From positions 186,001-250,000 of the forward strand of contig NZ_ONZG01000008.1 of NCBI RefSeq assembly GCF_900302455.1: a stretch of DNA of 64,000 bases. The letters run 5' to 3'. Source of the stretch: Falsiruegeria mediterranea M17. Its GTDB lineage: Bacteria > Pseudomonadota > Alphaproteobacteria > Rhodobacterales > Rhodobacteraceae. Below the pieces are notes generated by a model. The model saw only the letters and a list, made by a program, of their open reading frames with translations. It was not told where the DNA came from and did not search any database. A program made the translations under genes and the position numbers. Position 1 is the stretch's first letter. Each line of letters starts with the position of its first letter. Shown piece after piece: positions 25,854 through 34,902 of this stretch.

Positions 25854-27221
25854 ATGGATGGCACGGTTCTGGTTGCCGACGACGACCGCACAATTCGCAC
25901 GGTTCTGACCCAGGCGCTGACGCGGGCAGGGTGCAAGGTGCATGCCACCAGCTCGCTGACGACGCTGATGCGTTGGGTGAGCGAGGGGAAGGGCGACGTG
26001 GTGATCTCTGACGTGGTCATGCCGGACGGAAACGGGTTGGAAATGCTGCCCAAGATCAACGAAGACCGCCCCGGTCTGCCGGTGATCGTGATCTCGGCCC
26101 AAAACACCATCATGACGGCCATTCAGGCGGCCGAGGCCGAGGCGTATGATTATCTGCCCAAGCCCTTTGACCTGCCGGATCTGATGAAGCGGACCGCCCG
26201 AGCGCTTGATCAAAAGCGAAAGGCGCCGCAGCCATCAGTGAATGATTCTGGCGAGCGCCCGGACGAGCTACCGTTGGTGGGGCGTACGCCGGTGATGCAG
26301 GCGCTCTATCGTTTGGTGGCCAAGGTGATGAACACCGACCTGCCGGTGATGATCTCGGGCGAAAGCGGGACCGGAAAGTCACTGATCGCAAAGGCAATCC
26401 ACGACTTCTCCGACCGACGCACCTTGCCCTTTGTGACTGTGACAGGGGCGGACTTGCAGGAGCTGGAAGGGCCTGCGCGTGTCTTGGCAAGGGTCAAGGG
26501 CGGTACACTGCTGATCGACGAAATCACCGACATTGACGATGAGATTCAAGCACGGATCGTACGGATGATGGACGCGCCGGGCGATCACGTGCCGCGCTTC
26601 ATGGCGACCAGCCAGGGCGACCTGTCCAAGGCGATGGAGCAGGGGCGTGTGCGTCAGGACTTGTACTATCGCTTGTGCGGCGCGCCGATCCATGTGCCTG
26701 CTTTGCGTGAACGCGTGGATGACATCCCGCTGCTGACCGAGCACTTTTTGGCCCGCGCCGAGCGTGATGGTGCCCCGAAACGCTGGTTGAGTGATGACGC
26801 CAAGGAACTGTTCCGCGTCTACAGCTGGCCTGGCAATGTGCGACAGTTGGAACATGCTGTGCGTCGCCTGGGCCTGACCAGTCGCGCGGACGAGATTTCG
26901 CGCACCGAAGTCGAATTGGTTTTGGGCAGCCAGCCCGAGGTCGAGCCGGTGCTTGGTGGCGGCGATCACGAGAAACTCTCGGCCTCGGTCGAGCGGCACT
27001 TGCGACGCTATTTCGATCTGCATGGGAACATGCTACCTCCGCCCGGTCTGTATCAGCGGATCCTGCGCGAAATCGAAGCGCCCCTGATCGAGATTGCCCT
27101 GGATGCAACCGGCGGAAATCAGGCCAAATGCGCCGATCTGCTGGGCATCAACCGGAATACGCTGCGGAAAAAGATCACGGATCTGGATATTCAGGTGACA
27201 CGGCGCCGCAAACTGATGTAA
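25854..27221 (+). CDS. ntrC: Nitrogen response regulator NtrC, GAFTGA-less type
   Basis: A 455-residue response regulator. The receiver domain carries the phosphoacceptor Asp53 ([12 protein letters not shown]). The AAA+ domain has Walker A GESGTGKS (169-176) and Walker [10 protein letters not shown] (about 216-224). The stretch between ([20 protein letters not shown]) is shortened and has no GAFTGA loop. In sigma54 activators that loop contacts sigma54. Rhodobacter capsulatus NtrC is known to lack it and to act with the housekeeping sigma factor. The C-terminal Fis-type HTH is [20 protein letters not shown]. It is the third gene of the dusB-ntrBC operon. About 100 bp separates it from ntrY. 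Confidence 0.95.
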   Translation: MDGTVLVADDDRTIRTVLTQALTRAGCKVHATSSLTTLMRWVSEGKGDVVISDVVMPDGNGLEMLPKINEDRPGLPVIVISAQNTIMTAIQAAEAEAYDYLPKPFDLPDLMKRTARALDQKRKAPQPSVNDSGERPDELPLVGRTPVMQALYRLVAKVMNTDLPVMISGESGTGKSLIAKAIHDFSDRRTLPFVTVTGADLQELEGPARVLARVKGGTLLIDEITDIDDEIQARIVRMMDAPGDHVPRFMATSQGDLSKAMEQGRVRQDLYYRLCGAPIHVPALRERVDDIPLLTEHFLARAERDGAPKRWLSDDAKELFRVYSWPGNVRQLEHAVRRLGLTSRADEISRTEVELVLGSQPEVEPVLGGGDHEKLSASVERHLRRYFDLHGNMLPPPGLYQRILREIEAPLIEIALDATGGNQAKCADLLGINRNTLRKKITDLDIQVTRRRKLM

Positions 27222-27320
27222 TATCGCCACACAAACCGTGGCATCTGGGTTTCGACCTAGGATAGATCACGAAATATGGCGGTTCGTTGCGCAAGCAACA
27301 CATCAGTATGAGGGCAGCAG

Positions 27321-29609
27321 GTGGCATCTCGGTCACAGAACGGGCCAATCCTAACGATTAGCCGTTGGCGAAGAACCCGAAAAGCCCGCAATATCGGGAC
27401 CTTGGGCCTTGTGGTTCTGGGCCCTGTCTTGACGCTTGCAACCTATCTGGCGATCGGCCCGTTCGATCAGGGCGCGTCGTCACTGTCACTGCGACTCATC
27501 CTGCTTGCGGACTTTGTCTATATTCTGGTTCTCGCCGCTTTGGTTTTGGGGCAGGTTGCCCGTCTGATCGCTGCGCGGCGCGCCAAATCGGCGGGTTCCC
27601 GCTTGCATTTGCGTCTCATCGGGGTCTTCTCTCTTTTGGCGCTGATCCCGGCCGTAACGGTGGCCATTTTTGCAGGGCTTACATTGAACGTCGGCCTCGA
27701 AGGGTGGTTTTCAGACCGCGTGCGAGCGGTGGTCGGATCGTCGCTTACCGCTGCCGAAGCCTATGAGAGTGAACAGCGCCTTGATTTGTCCGAGGACGCC
27801 ATGGCCTTGGCCCAATTCCTTGATCAAAGCCGTGGGGTCAATTTCTTCATCAACGATGGGGAATTCCGGCAACTGTTGGCGCGGGGCCAGTCGCAAATTC
27901 AACGCGGCTTGCGCGAGGCCTATGTGATTGATGGAACAGGAGAGATTCTGTTCCGGGGTGATCGATCCTATCTGTTTGATTTCGAGCGCCCAAGCAATGA
28001 ACAGATCTCTGAGGCGCAAGAGCGCGGCCTGTTGATCATTCAGGACTGGGACAACAATGAGTTTCGCGCGCTGGTGCCGCTCAATGCGTATCTCAACCGC
28101 TATCTCTATGTCAGCCGCGAAGTTGACGGACATTTGCTGAACCTGCTGGATGAGACCAAGGAAACGGCAAAATTCTATCAACAACTTGAAAGCGAACGGG
28201 GTCGTGTGCTGTTTCAGTTCGGTCTGCTCTATCTGGGATTCGCGGTGATCCTGCTGCTGGCCGCTGTTTGGCTGGGCCTGTGGTTTGCCGAGCGTCTGTC
28301 GCGCCCGGTCGGGCGCTTGACCACTGCGGCGCAGCGCGTGGGTGGTGGTGATCTGGCCGTGCAGGTGGTCGAGGATGGCGGTGATGATGAGATTGCCATG
28401 CTGGGGCGTTACTTCAACCAGATGACCCGACAGCTCAAGGGGCAGCGCGATGCCCTGTTGGAGAATACCCGTCAGATTGAACAGCGGCGGCGGCTCTTTG
28501 ATTCTGTTCTGTCTTCGGTCACGTCCGGCGTTGTTGGGCTGGATCCTGATGGGCGTGTGACCTTTGTGAACCGGTCGGCAGAACGACTGCTGGACTGGTC
28601 TGGTGGTGAACAGAGCCTGGCGCTCGGCATTGCTGTGCCCGAATTCCTGCCGCTTTTCGAAACCATGCAATCAACCGGCTCTGAAACAGCGCAGGGCGAG
28701 ATCAAGGTGAGCCGCCAGGGGCAACAGGAAAACCTGCTGGTGCGCATGTCGACCCGGAGGGGCGAAGACGGCGGGCTTGAAGGGTATGTGGTGGCCTTTG
28801 ATGATGTGACCGATCTGGTCAGCGCGCAGCGCATGGCCGCGTGGGGCGATGTCGCGCGCCGGATCGCGCACGAGATCAAGAACCCGCTGACACCCATTCA
28901 GTTGAGCGCCGAACGGATCAAACGCAAGTTCACGGGCGCTTTGCCAGAAGAGGACGCCGAAAAGCTTGAAGCGATGACAGACGTGATCGTACGTCAAACG
29001 AATGATTTGCGGCGTATCGTCGACGAGTTTTCAAAATTCGCCCGCATGCCGGAACCTGATCGGCGCAATGAGGATCTGACGCAATTGGTGCGGGACGCGG
29101 TGTTGTTGCAGCAAACGGGTCAGCCCGATCTGCGCATCGTTGCGGACCTGCCGGATGATCCAATCACCACGGATGTCGATGGCACGATGTTGTCTCAAGC
29201 GCTGACCAACCTGATCAAGAATGCAGGCGAAGCGATTGAAACACTGAAAGAAAAGGGTGCTCCGGACAACCTGGAGCCACAGATCCACGTGAGCCTGACC
29301 GACAGCGGCGCCGGGGTCATCATCACAATCGCGGACAACGGTGTCGGCCTGCCCGAAGACCGGGCACGGCTGTTTGAACCCTATGTGACAACCCGGGACG
29401 AGGGCACAGGTCTGGGCCTGCCCATCGTCAAGAAAATCATCGAGGAACACGGCGGCACCCTCACGCTTGAGGACGCGCCGGTATTTGACGGACAGGACCA
29501 TTTTGGCGCGATGGCCGTAATTCGTCTGCTGCGGGACGATCCGCACAAACCCAAAGCGCCGATTGAACAGGCGGCAAAAACACTAGTGAAAGCAGGACAA
29601 TATGAGTGA
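27321..29609 (+). CDS. ntrY: Membrane sensor kinase NtrY
   Basis: A 762-residue inner-membrane histidine kinase. Predicted helices lie near residues 26-46, 58-80, 97-122 and 298-322, with a periplasmic sensor loop between the third and fourth. A HAMP domain (about 323-376) and a PAS domain (about 390-500, FDSVLSSVTSGVVGLDPDGR) follow. The kinase core has His517 in ARRIAHEIKNPLTPIQLSAE, QALTNLIKNAGEAI and DEGTGLGLPIVKKIIEEHGG. It pairs with NtrX; in other alphaproteobacteria the pair affects nitrogen, redox and envelope control. The GTG start at 27321 has AGGG upstream, and the stop overlaps ntrX by eight bases. Confidence 0.95.
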   Translation: MASRSQNGPILTISRWRRTRKARNIGTLGLVVLGPVLTLATYLAIGPFDQGASSLSLRLILLADFVYILVLAALVLGQVARLIAARRAKSAGSRLHLRLIGVFSLLALIPAVTVAIFAGLTLNVGLEGWFSDRVRAVVGSSLTAAEAYESEQRLDLSEDAMALAQFLDQSRGVNFFINDGEFRQLLARGQSQIQRGLREAYVIDGTGEILFRGDRSYLFDFERPSNEQISEAQERGLLIIQDWDNNEFRALVPLNAYLNRYLYVSREVDGHLLNLLDETKETAKFYQQLESERGRVLFQFGLLYLGFAVILLLAAVWLGLWFAERLSRPVGRLTTAAQRVGGGDLAVQVVEDGGDDEIAMLGRYFNQMTRQLKGQRDALLENTRQIEQRRRLFDSVLSSVTSGVVGLDPDGRVTFVNRSAERLLDWSGGEQSLALGIAVPEFLPLFETMQSTGSETAQGEIKVSRQGQQENLLVRMSTRRGEDGGLEGYVVAFDDVTDLVSAQRMAAWGDVARRIAHEIKNPLTPIQLSAERIKRKFTGALPEEDAEKLEAMTDVIVRQTNDLRRIVDEFSKFARMPEPDRRNEDLTQLVRDAVLLQQTGQPDLRIVADLPDDPITTDVDGTMLSQALTNLIKNAGEAIETLKEKGAPDNLEPQIHVSLTDSGAGVIITIADNGVGLPEDRARLFEPYVTTRDEGTGLGLPIVKKIIEEHGGTLTLEDAPVFDGQDHFGAMAVIRLLRDDPHKPKAPIEQAAKTLVKAGQYE

Positions 29610-31017
29610 TATTCTGATCGTTGACGACGAACGCGATATTCGCGAACTGGTGTCCGACATTTTGGAGGACGAGGGGTTCTCGACACGGCTTGCGGGCAAT
29701 TCTGATGATTGCATGGCCGAGATCAATGCAGAACCTCCGGGGCTGCTCATTCTGGACATTTGGCTGAAAGACAGCCGTATGGACGGCATCGACATCCTCA
29801 AGGCGGTGAAACGCGACAATCCGGACGTACCGGTGGTGATCATTTCGGGTCACGGCAACATCGAAATCGCTGTGGCCGCGATCAAGCAAGGTGCCTATGA
29901 CTTCATCGAAAAACCATTCAACATCGATCAGCTGATGGTGGTGATCCGCCGCGCGATGGAGGCCTCGCGCCTACGCCGCGAAAACAGCGCGCTAAAGCGG
30001 CGCGAGGTGACAAACTCGGACATGATCGGCAGCTCGGCGGCCTACCGCACGATGATCGGGCAGCTGGACAAAGTAACGAAGTCGAATGGGCGCGTGATGC
30101 TGAAAGGGCCGGCCGGGTCAGGCAAGGAAATTGCCGCGCGCTATATTCATGCTCACTCCAATCGCGCAAATGCACCGTTTGTGACGGTGAACTGCGCCGG
30201 GATCGAACCCGAGCGAGTCGAAGAAGTGCTTTTTGGCCGTGAATCCACCGAACGCGGTGTCGAATCCGGCCTGTTGGAACAGGCGCACGGTGGGGTCGTC
30301 TATTTCGACGAAGTGGCGGACATGCCTTTGGGCACGCAGTCCAAAATCCTGAGAGTGTTGGTCGATCAGCAGTTTCAGCGAGTGGGTGGCAGTGACAAGG
30401 TGCGCGTCGATCTGCGCGTGATCTCTTCGACCAACAAGGATCTGGATTCCGAAATTCGGGCTGACCGGTTTCGCGAAGAGCTTTATCACCGCCTGAACGT
30501 GGTTCCGATCGCGGTGCCCTCGCTTGAAGAACGGCGCGAGGATATTCCGGTGCTGGCAGATCACTTCATCGAGGTATGCAATTCGACCCAGGGTCTGCCG
30601 CAACGAGAACTCAGCGACGAGGCTGTCGCCTTGATGCAGACAATGCAATGGCCGGGCAACGTACGCCAACTCAAGAACCTGGTTGAGCGGGTGTTGATCC
30701 TGGGCGACAGTAATGGACCGATTGAGGCGCGCGAACTGCCCAATGAGGAAGAAAAGCAAAGCGACGATGGCCGCGTGGTGCTGTCGGGTGCCTTGGCGAC
30801 TCTGCCGCTGCGCGAAGCGCGCGAGGCGTTTGAACGTGAATATCTTCTGACCCAGATCAATCGGTTCGGTGGCAATATCAGCCGCACGGCCAGCTTTGTT
30901 GGGATGGAACGCAGCGCGCTGCACCGCAAGCTGAAATCGCTGGGTGTTGTGACCTCGACCAAAGCCGGTGCGCGCGTCGCCCATGTCGATGACGAAGCAA
31001 CCGAGGCCGCAGAGTAA
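29602..31017 (+). CDS. ntrX: Response regulator NtrX
   Basis: A 471-residue regulator. The receiver has Asp52 in LLILDIWLKDSRMDGIDILK. The AAA+ domain has Walker A GPAGSGKE (169-176), TVNCAGIEPERVEEVLFGRE and YFDEVADMPLGTQSKILRVL. The segment FGRESTERGVESGLLEQAHG replaces the GAFTGA region, so direct sigma54 contact is doubtful here too. The C-terminal HTH is FGGNISRTASFVGMERSALH. It overlaps ntrY, its cognate kinase, by eight bases. The next gene on the right is convergent with it, so the ntr operon ends here. Confidence 0.95.
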   Translation: MSDILIVDDERDIRELVSDILEDEGFSTRLAGNSDDCMAEINAEPPGLLILDIWLKDSRMDGIDILKAVKRDNPDVPVVIISGHGNIEIAVAAIKQGAYDFIEKPFNIDQLMVVIRRAMEASRLRRENSALKRREVTNSDMIGSSAAYRTMIGQLDKVTKSNGRVMLKGPAGSGKEIAARYIHAHSNRANAPFVTVNCAGIEPERVEEVLFGRESTERGVESGLLEQAHGGVVYFDEVADMPLGTQSKILRVLVDQQFQRVGGSDKVRVDLRVISSTNKDLDSEIRADRFREELYHRLNVVPIAVPSLEERREDIPVLADHFIEVCNSTQGLPQRELSDEAVALMQTMQWPGNVRQLKNLVERVLILGDSNGPIEARELPNEEEKQSDDGRVVLSGALATLPLREAREAFEREYLLTQINRFGGNISRTASFVGMERSALHRKLKSLGVVTSTKAGARVAHVDDEATEAAE

Positions 31018-31026
31018 TCTGCGGTC

Positions 31027-31515
31027 TTATCCCTGTTTGCTGGCGATGGTGGGTGTGATGATCTGGAAGGATCCGTCTTCGAATTGGACGAAGCATGATG
31101 CCGATGACAGCGGCGGCAATTTGGTTGTGCGCTGCTGTGGCACTTGGGATTTCACGTTCTGTTTGCACGGTTCCAGCGTGACCGGTTGATAGCCACGGCG
31201 CGCCATGCATTGTGCTTCGACCTGGTTCCGCAGGCCCTCGTTCGCATCGACGGTGTAGATGCGGCCGGGCTCCCAATAGCCCGGTGTCTGATAGCATTGC
31301 CCGGCCGAGTTGCAGATGGTCCGTCCCGGAAAGAAGATAGGTGGGCTTTGCCGAACCTGGTTGGCCACTGGCGCGTCCTTGAGCGCCGCCACCTGACAGT
31401 CGGTCGTGTCAGATTGCATTCGCGATACAGACGCCCCCTCTCGGTAATAGATCGACAGGGAACTGCAGGCCGCGAGGGGTACTGACAAAACAATCATTCG
31501 AAACAATGTCTTCAT
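31027..31515 (-). CDS. Putative lipoprotein of unknown function
   Basis: A 162-residue protein. The N-terminus MKTLFRMIVLSVPLAACSSL carries a lipobox, LAAC, with the lipidated Cys at residue 17. The rest has several cysteines (DCQVAAL, TICNSAGQCYQ, QCMARRGYQPVTLEPCKQNV, SSASCFVQF) that could form disulfides in the periplasm. One segment, FFPGRTICNSAGQCYQTPGY, looks like a conserved core. No domain is recognised. It is convergent with ntrX and divergent from trkA. ATG 31515 gives a clean signal peptide, unlike the 22-codon-longer reading. Confidence 0.75.
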   Translation of the reverse strand: MKTLFRMIVLSVPLAACSSLSIYYREGASVSRMQSDTTDCQVAALKDAPVANQVRQSPPIFFPGRTICNSAGQCYQTPGYWEPGRIYTVDANEGLRNQVEAQCMARRGYQPVTLEPCKQNVKSQVPQQRTTKLPPLSSASCFVQFEDGSFQIITPTIASKQG

Positions 31516-31613
31516 GCCTGCATTCTGCCCCAAGTTGCGCAACGTGACAATTGAATTGACCCTCAACCAGCCATCTGTCATTCAAAAACACCAGACATCC
31601 AGAGGTCAGGGAC

Positions 31614-32990
31614 ATGAAGGTCATAATTTGCGGTGCCGGTCAGGTTGGCTGGCAGATCGCGCGTCACCTGTCAGGCGAGCTGAATGACGTCACGGTCGTG
31701 GACAACAACCCCGACCTGGTCCGGCGCGCCACGGACACGCTTGATGTTCAGGGCATCGCAGGGTTCGCGAGCTACCCGGACGTTCTGGACCGGGCAGGGG
31801 CGCGGGATGCGGACATGATCATCGCGGCCACCCATTCGGACGAGGTGAACATGGTCACCTGTCAGGTGGCGCATTCCGTCTTTGGCATCCAGCGCAAGAT
31901 CGCTCGACTGCGGTCGCAAAGCTATCTGACCGCGATCTATTCTGATCTCTACCGCCGCGATCACCTGCCCATCGACGTTGTAATCAGCCCCGAGCGCGAA
32001 GTCGCGGCCGCTGCTATGCGTCGGCTGTCTGCCCCGGCGGCGTTTGACACTGAAACTTTCATGAACGGGCAGGCGCAGTTGTTGGGGATCATGATCCACG
32101 AGGATTGCCCCATCATCAACACGCCCTTGCGGCAGTTGACCGACCTGTTTTCGACTTTGCGGTCGATCGTCGTCGGAGTGCGTCGCGAGGGGACGCTGTT
32201 TGCACCGGAACCCGGTGATCAGCTGTTTGTTGGCGATCAGTGTTATGTCTTTTCGCACGTCGAAGACGTGAGCCGAACGATGGATGTATTTGGCAAGACC
32301 CAGAAAAAGCAGGATCGCGTGGTGATCGTGGGCGGCGGCAATGTCGGGTTGGAGGTTGCCAAGACGCTGGAGGAACAGAAAGAACGCATTCGATCAAAGG
32401 TCATCGAACGGGATCGCGCTTCGGCCGAACGTGCGGCTGAAGAGTTGGAGCGGACGATTGTTCTGAATGGTGACGGATTGGATGCAGCTTTGTTGAAAGA
32501 GGCGGGCATCGAGCGGGCGGATGCAATGCTGGCCGTGACTGACGATGACAAAACCAACATGCTGGCCGCGGTGCGGGCCAAGGCCGAAGGTTGCCCGCTG
32601 GCGATTGCGCTGATCAACGATCCAACTCTGGTGCCACTGATGCAACCCATGGGCATCGACGCCTACATCAACCCGCGTGCCACCACCGTAAGCTCGATCC
32701 TGCGTCACATTCGTCATGGTCGGGTGCGGCAGGTCTATTCCATTGGCGACGCCGAGGCCGAGGTGATCGAGGCCGAGGTTTTGTCAACCTCCCCCATGGC
32801 GGGCGCGCGCCTGCGCGACATCGACTTTCCCGAAGGTGTGCTCGTCGGAGCCGTGCGCAAGGGCGACGAGGTTCTGCGCCCCACTGGCGGTCTGCGGATT
32901 GAAGAGGGTGATGTGGTCGCGATCTTTTCGATGGCCGATGATGTTCCAGAGGTCGAGCGGCTCATGCAGGTCTCGATCGACTTTTTCTGA
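31614..32990 (+). CDS. trkA: Trk potassium system regulatory subunit
   Basis: A 458-residue peripheral membrane protein that gates the TrkH channel. It has two tandem Rossmann RCK units: MKVIICGAGQVGWQIARHLS (residues 1-20) and DRVVIVGGGNVGLEVAKTLE (about residue 235 on), each followed by a TrkA-C domain (for example RLRDIDFPEGVLVGAVRKGD). NAD(H) binding by the first motif controls potassium flow. It overlaps trkH by one base (TGATG). In Rhodobacterales the trk genes follow ntrYX, as here. It is divergent from the lipoprotein gene, so it has its own promoter in the 98-bp gap. Confidence 0.95.
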   Translation: MKVIICGAGQVGWQIARHLSGELNDVTVVDNNPDLVRRATDTLDVQGIAGFASYPDVLDRAGARDADMIIAATHSDEVNMVTCQVAHSVFGIQRKIARLRSQSYLTAIYSDLYRRDHLPIDVVISPEREVAAAAMRRLSAPAAFDTETFMNGQAQLLGIMIHEDCPIINTPLRQLTDLFSTLRSIVVGVRREGTLFAPEPGDQLFVGDQCYVFSHVEDVSRTMDVFGKTQKKQDRVVIVGGGNVGLEVAKTLEEQKERIRSKVIERDRASAERAAEELERTIVLNGDGLDAALLKEAGIERADAMLAVTDDDKTNMLAAVRAKAEGCPLAIALINDPTLVPLMQPMGIDAYINPRATTVSSILRHIRHGRVRQVYSIGDAEAEVIEAEVLSTSPMAGARLRDIDFPEGVLVGAVRKGDEVLRPTGGLRIEEGDVVAIFSMADDVPEVERLMQVSIDFF

Positions 32991-34528
32991 TGCAACGGGT
33001 TCAGAAAACACAGGTTGGATTGCTGCGGCGCTTGCCGCTGTTTCTGCTGATCTGGGGGTTTGTGTCGCTGTCGATGTGGATCCCGGCAGGCTATGGGCTC
33101 TATCTGGATGACCACCCCGTATCGCGGTCGTTTTTCTATTCCGGCATTCTGGGTCTGTTCGGGGTGTCGATGATCGCCATCGCCGTCAGTGGTCATACGC
33201 CGAAACGCGGCGCCTTGGGGCAACTGCTTGTTTTGTTGGCGACCTTTGCAATCTTGCCGGTGTTTCTGGCCATTCCGTTTCACGACGCGCTGCAGACCAC
33301 CAGCTTTCTGAACGCCTATTTCGACATGGTCAGCGCCATCACCACCACCGGAGCAGACCTGTTCAATGATCCCGGTCGCTTGGCCGCCCCATTGCACCTT
33401 TGGCGCGCGCAAGTGGGCTGGATCGGAGGGCTGATGATGTGGATCGCGGCATCGGCCATTCTGGCGCCGCTGTCACTCGGCGGGTTCGAGGTCACCGCGC
33501 GGGGCCAGCCGGGGCGCACGGTACGAGGGTTCAATCAGGCCGAGCTTAGCGATCCGCGTGGACGTTTGATCCGCATCACCCGGACGCTGGCACCGATCTA
33601 TGCCGGTTTGACACTGGTGATGACCATCCTGCTGATGATCGCGGGCGAGCAGGGGCTGACCGCTATCTGCCACGCAATGTCGGTGATGGCGACCTCGGGT
33701 ATCTCTCCGGTCGGTGGCATTGGCGGGTCGACCGCTGGCCTGACCGGCGAGGCGATTCTGTTTCTGTTCATGTTCTTTGCCCTTTCGCGCCTGACGTTTT
33801 CCACCGACACCGCAAATCAGGGATACGCGCGCCTCGACAAGGACCCCGAGTTTCGCATCGGCCTGATGATCGTCATCGGCCTGCCGGTCCTGCTGTTTCT
33901 GCGTCACTGGCTGGCGGCCTATGACGTGGACATGGTGGGCGATCCGCTTCTGGCGCTGCGCTCGTTATGGGGCGGCATGTTCACGGTTCTGTCGTTCCTG
34001 ACCACCACAGGCTTTGAAAGCACCGATTGGGAAGAGGCCCGAACCTGGTCCGGTTTGGGTACGCCCGGATTGATTTTGATGGGGCTGGCGCTGATTGGCG
34101 GTGGCGTGGCCACCACGGCGGGCGGTGTGAAATTGCTGCGGGTCTTTGCCCTTTATCTTAACGGGCTGCGCGAAATGGAGCGTCTGGTGCACCCGTCATC
34201 CGTAAGTGGCGAAGGAGGCGGCAACCGGCGTATCCAAAAGGACGGTGCTTTTATAGCCTGGATATTCTTCATGCTCTTTGCCCTGTCGCTGGCCACGGTC
34301 GCGGTGGTTCTGGCGGCCCTCGGGTCCAGCTTTGAAGAGGCGCTGGTGCTGAGCATCGCGGCGCTGTCGACCACTGGTCCGCTGATCAATTTTGCGGCCG
34401 AGGCCCCCATCCGGATCAACGAACTGGGCGACGCATCCAAAATTGTTCTGTGTTTCGCCATGGTTCTGGGACGTTTGGAAACCCTTGCGATCATTGCTTT
34501 GCTGACGCCGTCGCTTTGGCGAAATTAA
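32990..34528 (+). CDS. trkH: Trk potassium channel subunit
   Basis: A 512-residue inner-membrane protein with about ten hydrophobic helices arranged as four potassium-channel-like repeats. Selectivity-loop segments include AITTTGADLFNDP, SVMATSGISPVGGI, FLTTTGFESTDWEE and AALSTTGPLINFA. These match the T-T-G pattern of TrkH/KtrB pores. The first helix is LPLFLLIWGFVSLSMWIPAG. It works with TrkA, to which it is joined by a one-base overlap, to import potassium driven by ATP and the proton gradient. It ends 134 bp before hfq. Confidence 0.95.
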   Translation: MQRVQKTQVGLLRRLPLFLLIWGFVSLSMWIPAGYGLYLDDHPVSRSFFYSGILGLFGVSMIAIAVSGHTPKRGALGQLLVLLATFAILPVFLAIPFHDALQTTSFLNAYFDMVSAITTTGADLFNDPGRLAAPLHLWRAQVGWIGGLMMWIAASAILAPLSLGGFEVTARGQPGRTVRGFNQAELSDPRGRLIRITRTLAPIYAGLTLVMTILLMIAGEQGLTAICHAMSVMATSGISPVGGIGGSTAGLTGEAILFLFMFFALSRLTFSTDTANQGYARLDKDPEFRIGLMIVIGLPVLLFLRHWLAAYDVDMVGDPLLALRSLWGGMFTVLSFLTTTGFESTDWEEARTWSGLGTPGLILMGLALIGGGVATTAGGVKLLRVFALYLNGLREMERLVHPSSVSGEGGGNRRIQKDGAFIAWIFFMLFALSLATVAVVLAALGSSFEEALVLSIAALSTTGPLINFAAEAPIRINELGDASKIVLCFAMVLGRLETLAIIALLTPSLWRN

Positions 34529-34662
34529 GCATTTTTGGTTAACGTTAGGTCAGTCAGGTGTTTTTTATGGCTGGAATCTCATTTCACCTCACTCCATACT
34601 CCCTGCAGAGGGACGTGCTGGTCCGCAGTACGTAGCAAGAACAAAGGCGAGAATTTAAGAAA

Positions 34663-34902
34663 ATGGCTTCGGACAGACAGAATCTTCAGGATGCGTTCCT
34701 GAACCATGTGCGGAAAACCAAAGTTCCGGTTACTATTTTTCTGATCAACGGCGTGAAATTGCAGGGTGTCATCACCTGGTTCGACAATTTCTGTGTGCTG
34801 CTGCGCCGCGACGGACAGTCGCAGTTGGTGTACAAGCACGCGATCTCGACCATCATGCCGGCCCAGCCGATCAGCCTGTATGAGGGCGAAGACGCCTCTT
34901 GA
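34663..34902 (+). CDS. hfq: RNA chaperone Hfq
   Basis: A 79-residue protein forming the hexameric Sm-like ring that pairs small RNAs with mRNAs. The Sm1 motif ([20 protein letters not shown]) and the Sm2 motif ([10 protein letters not shown]) are both present, with the family N-terminus [13 protein letters not shown]. The C-terminal tail is short, ending GEDAS, as usual in alphaproteobacteria. The start at 34663 is the only ATG in range; its ribosome-binding site is weak. The stop overlaps the ATG of hflX by one base, the classic hfq-hflX arrangement. No miaA is next to it, unlike E. coli. Confidence 0.96.
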   Translation: MASDRQNLQDAFLNHVRKTKVPVTIFLINGVKLQGVITWFDNFCVLLRRDGQSQLVYKHAISTIMPAQPISLYEGEDAS

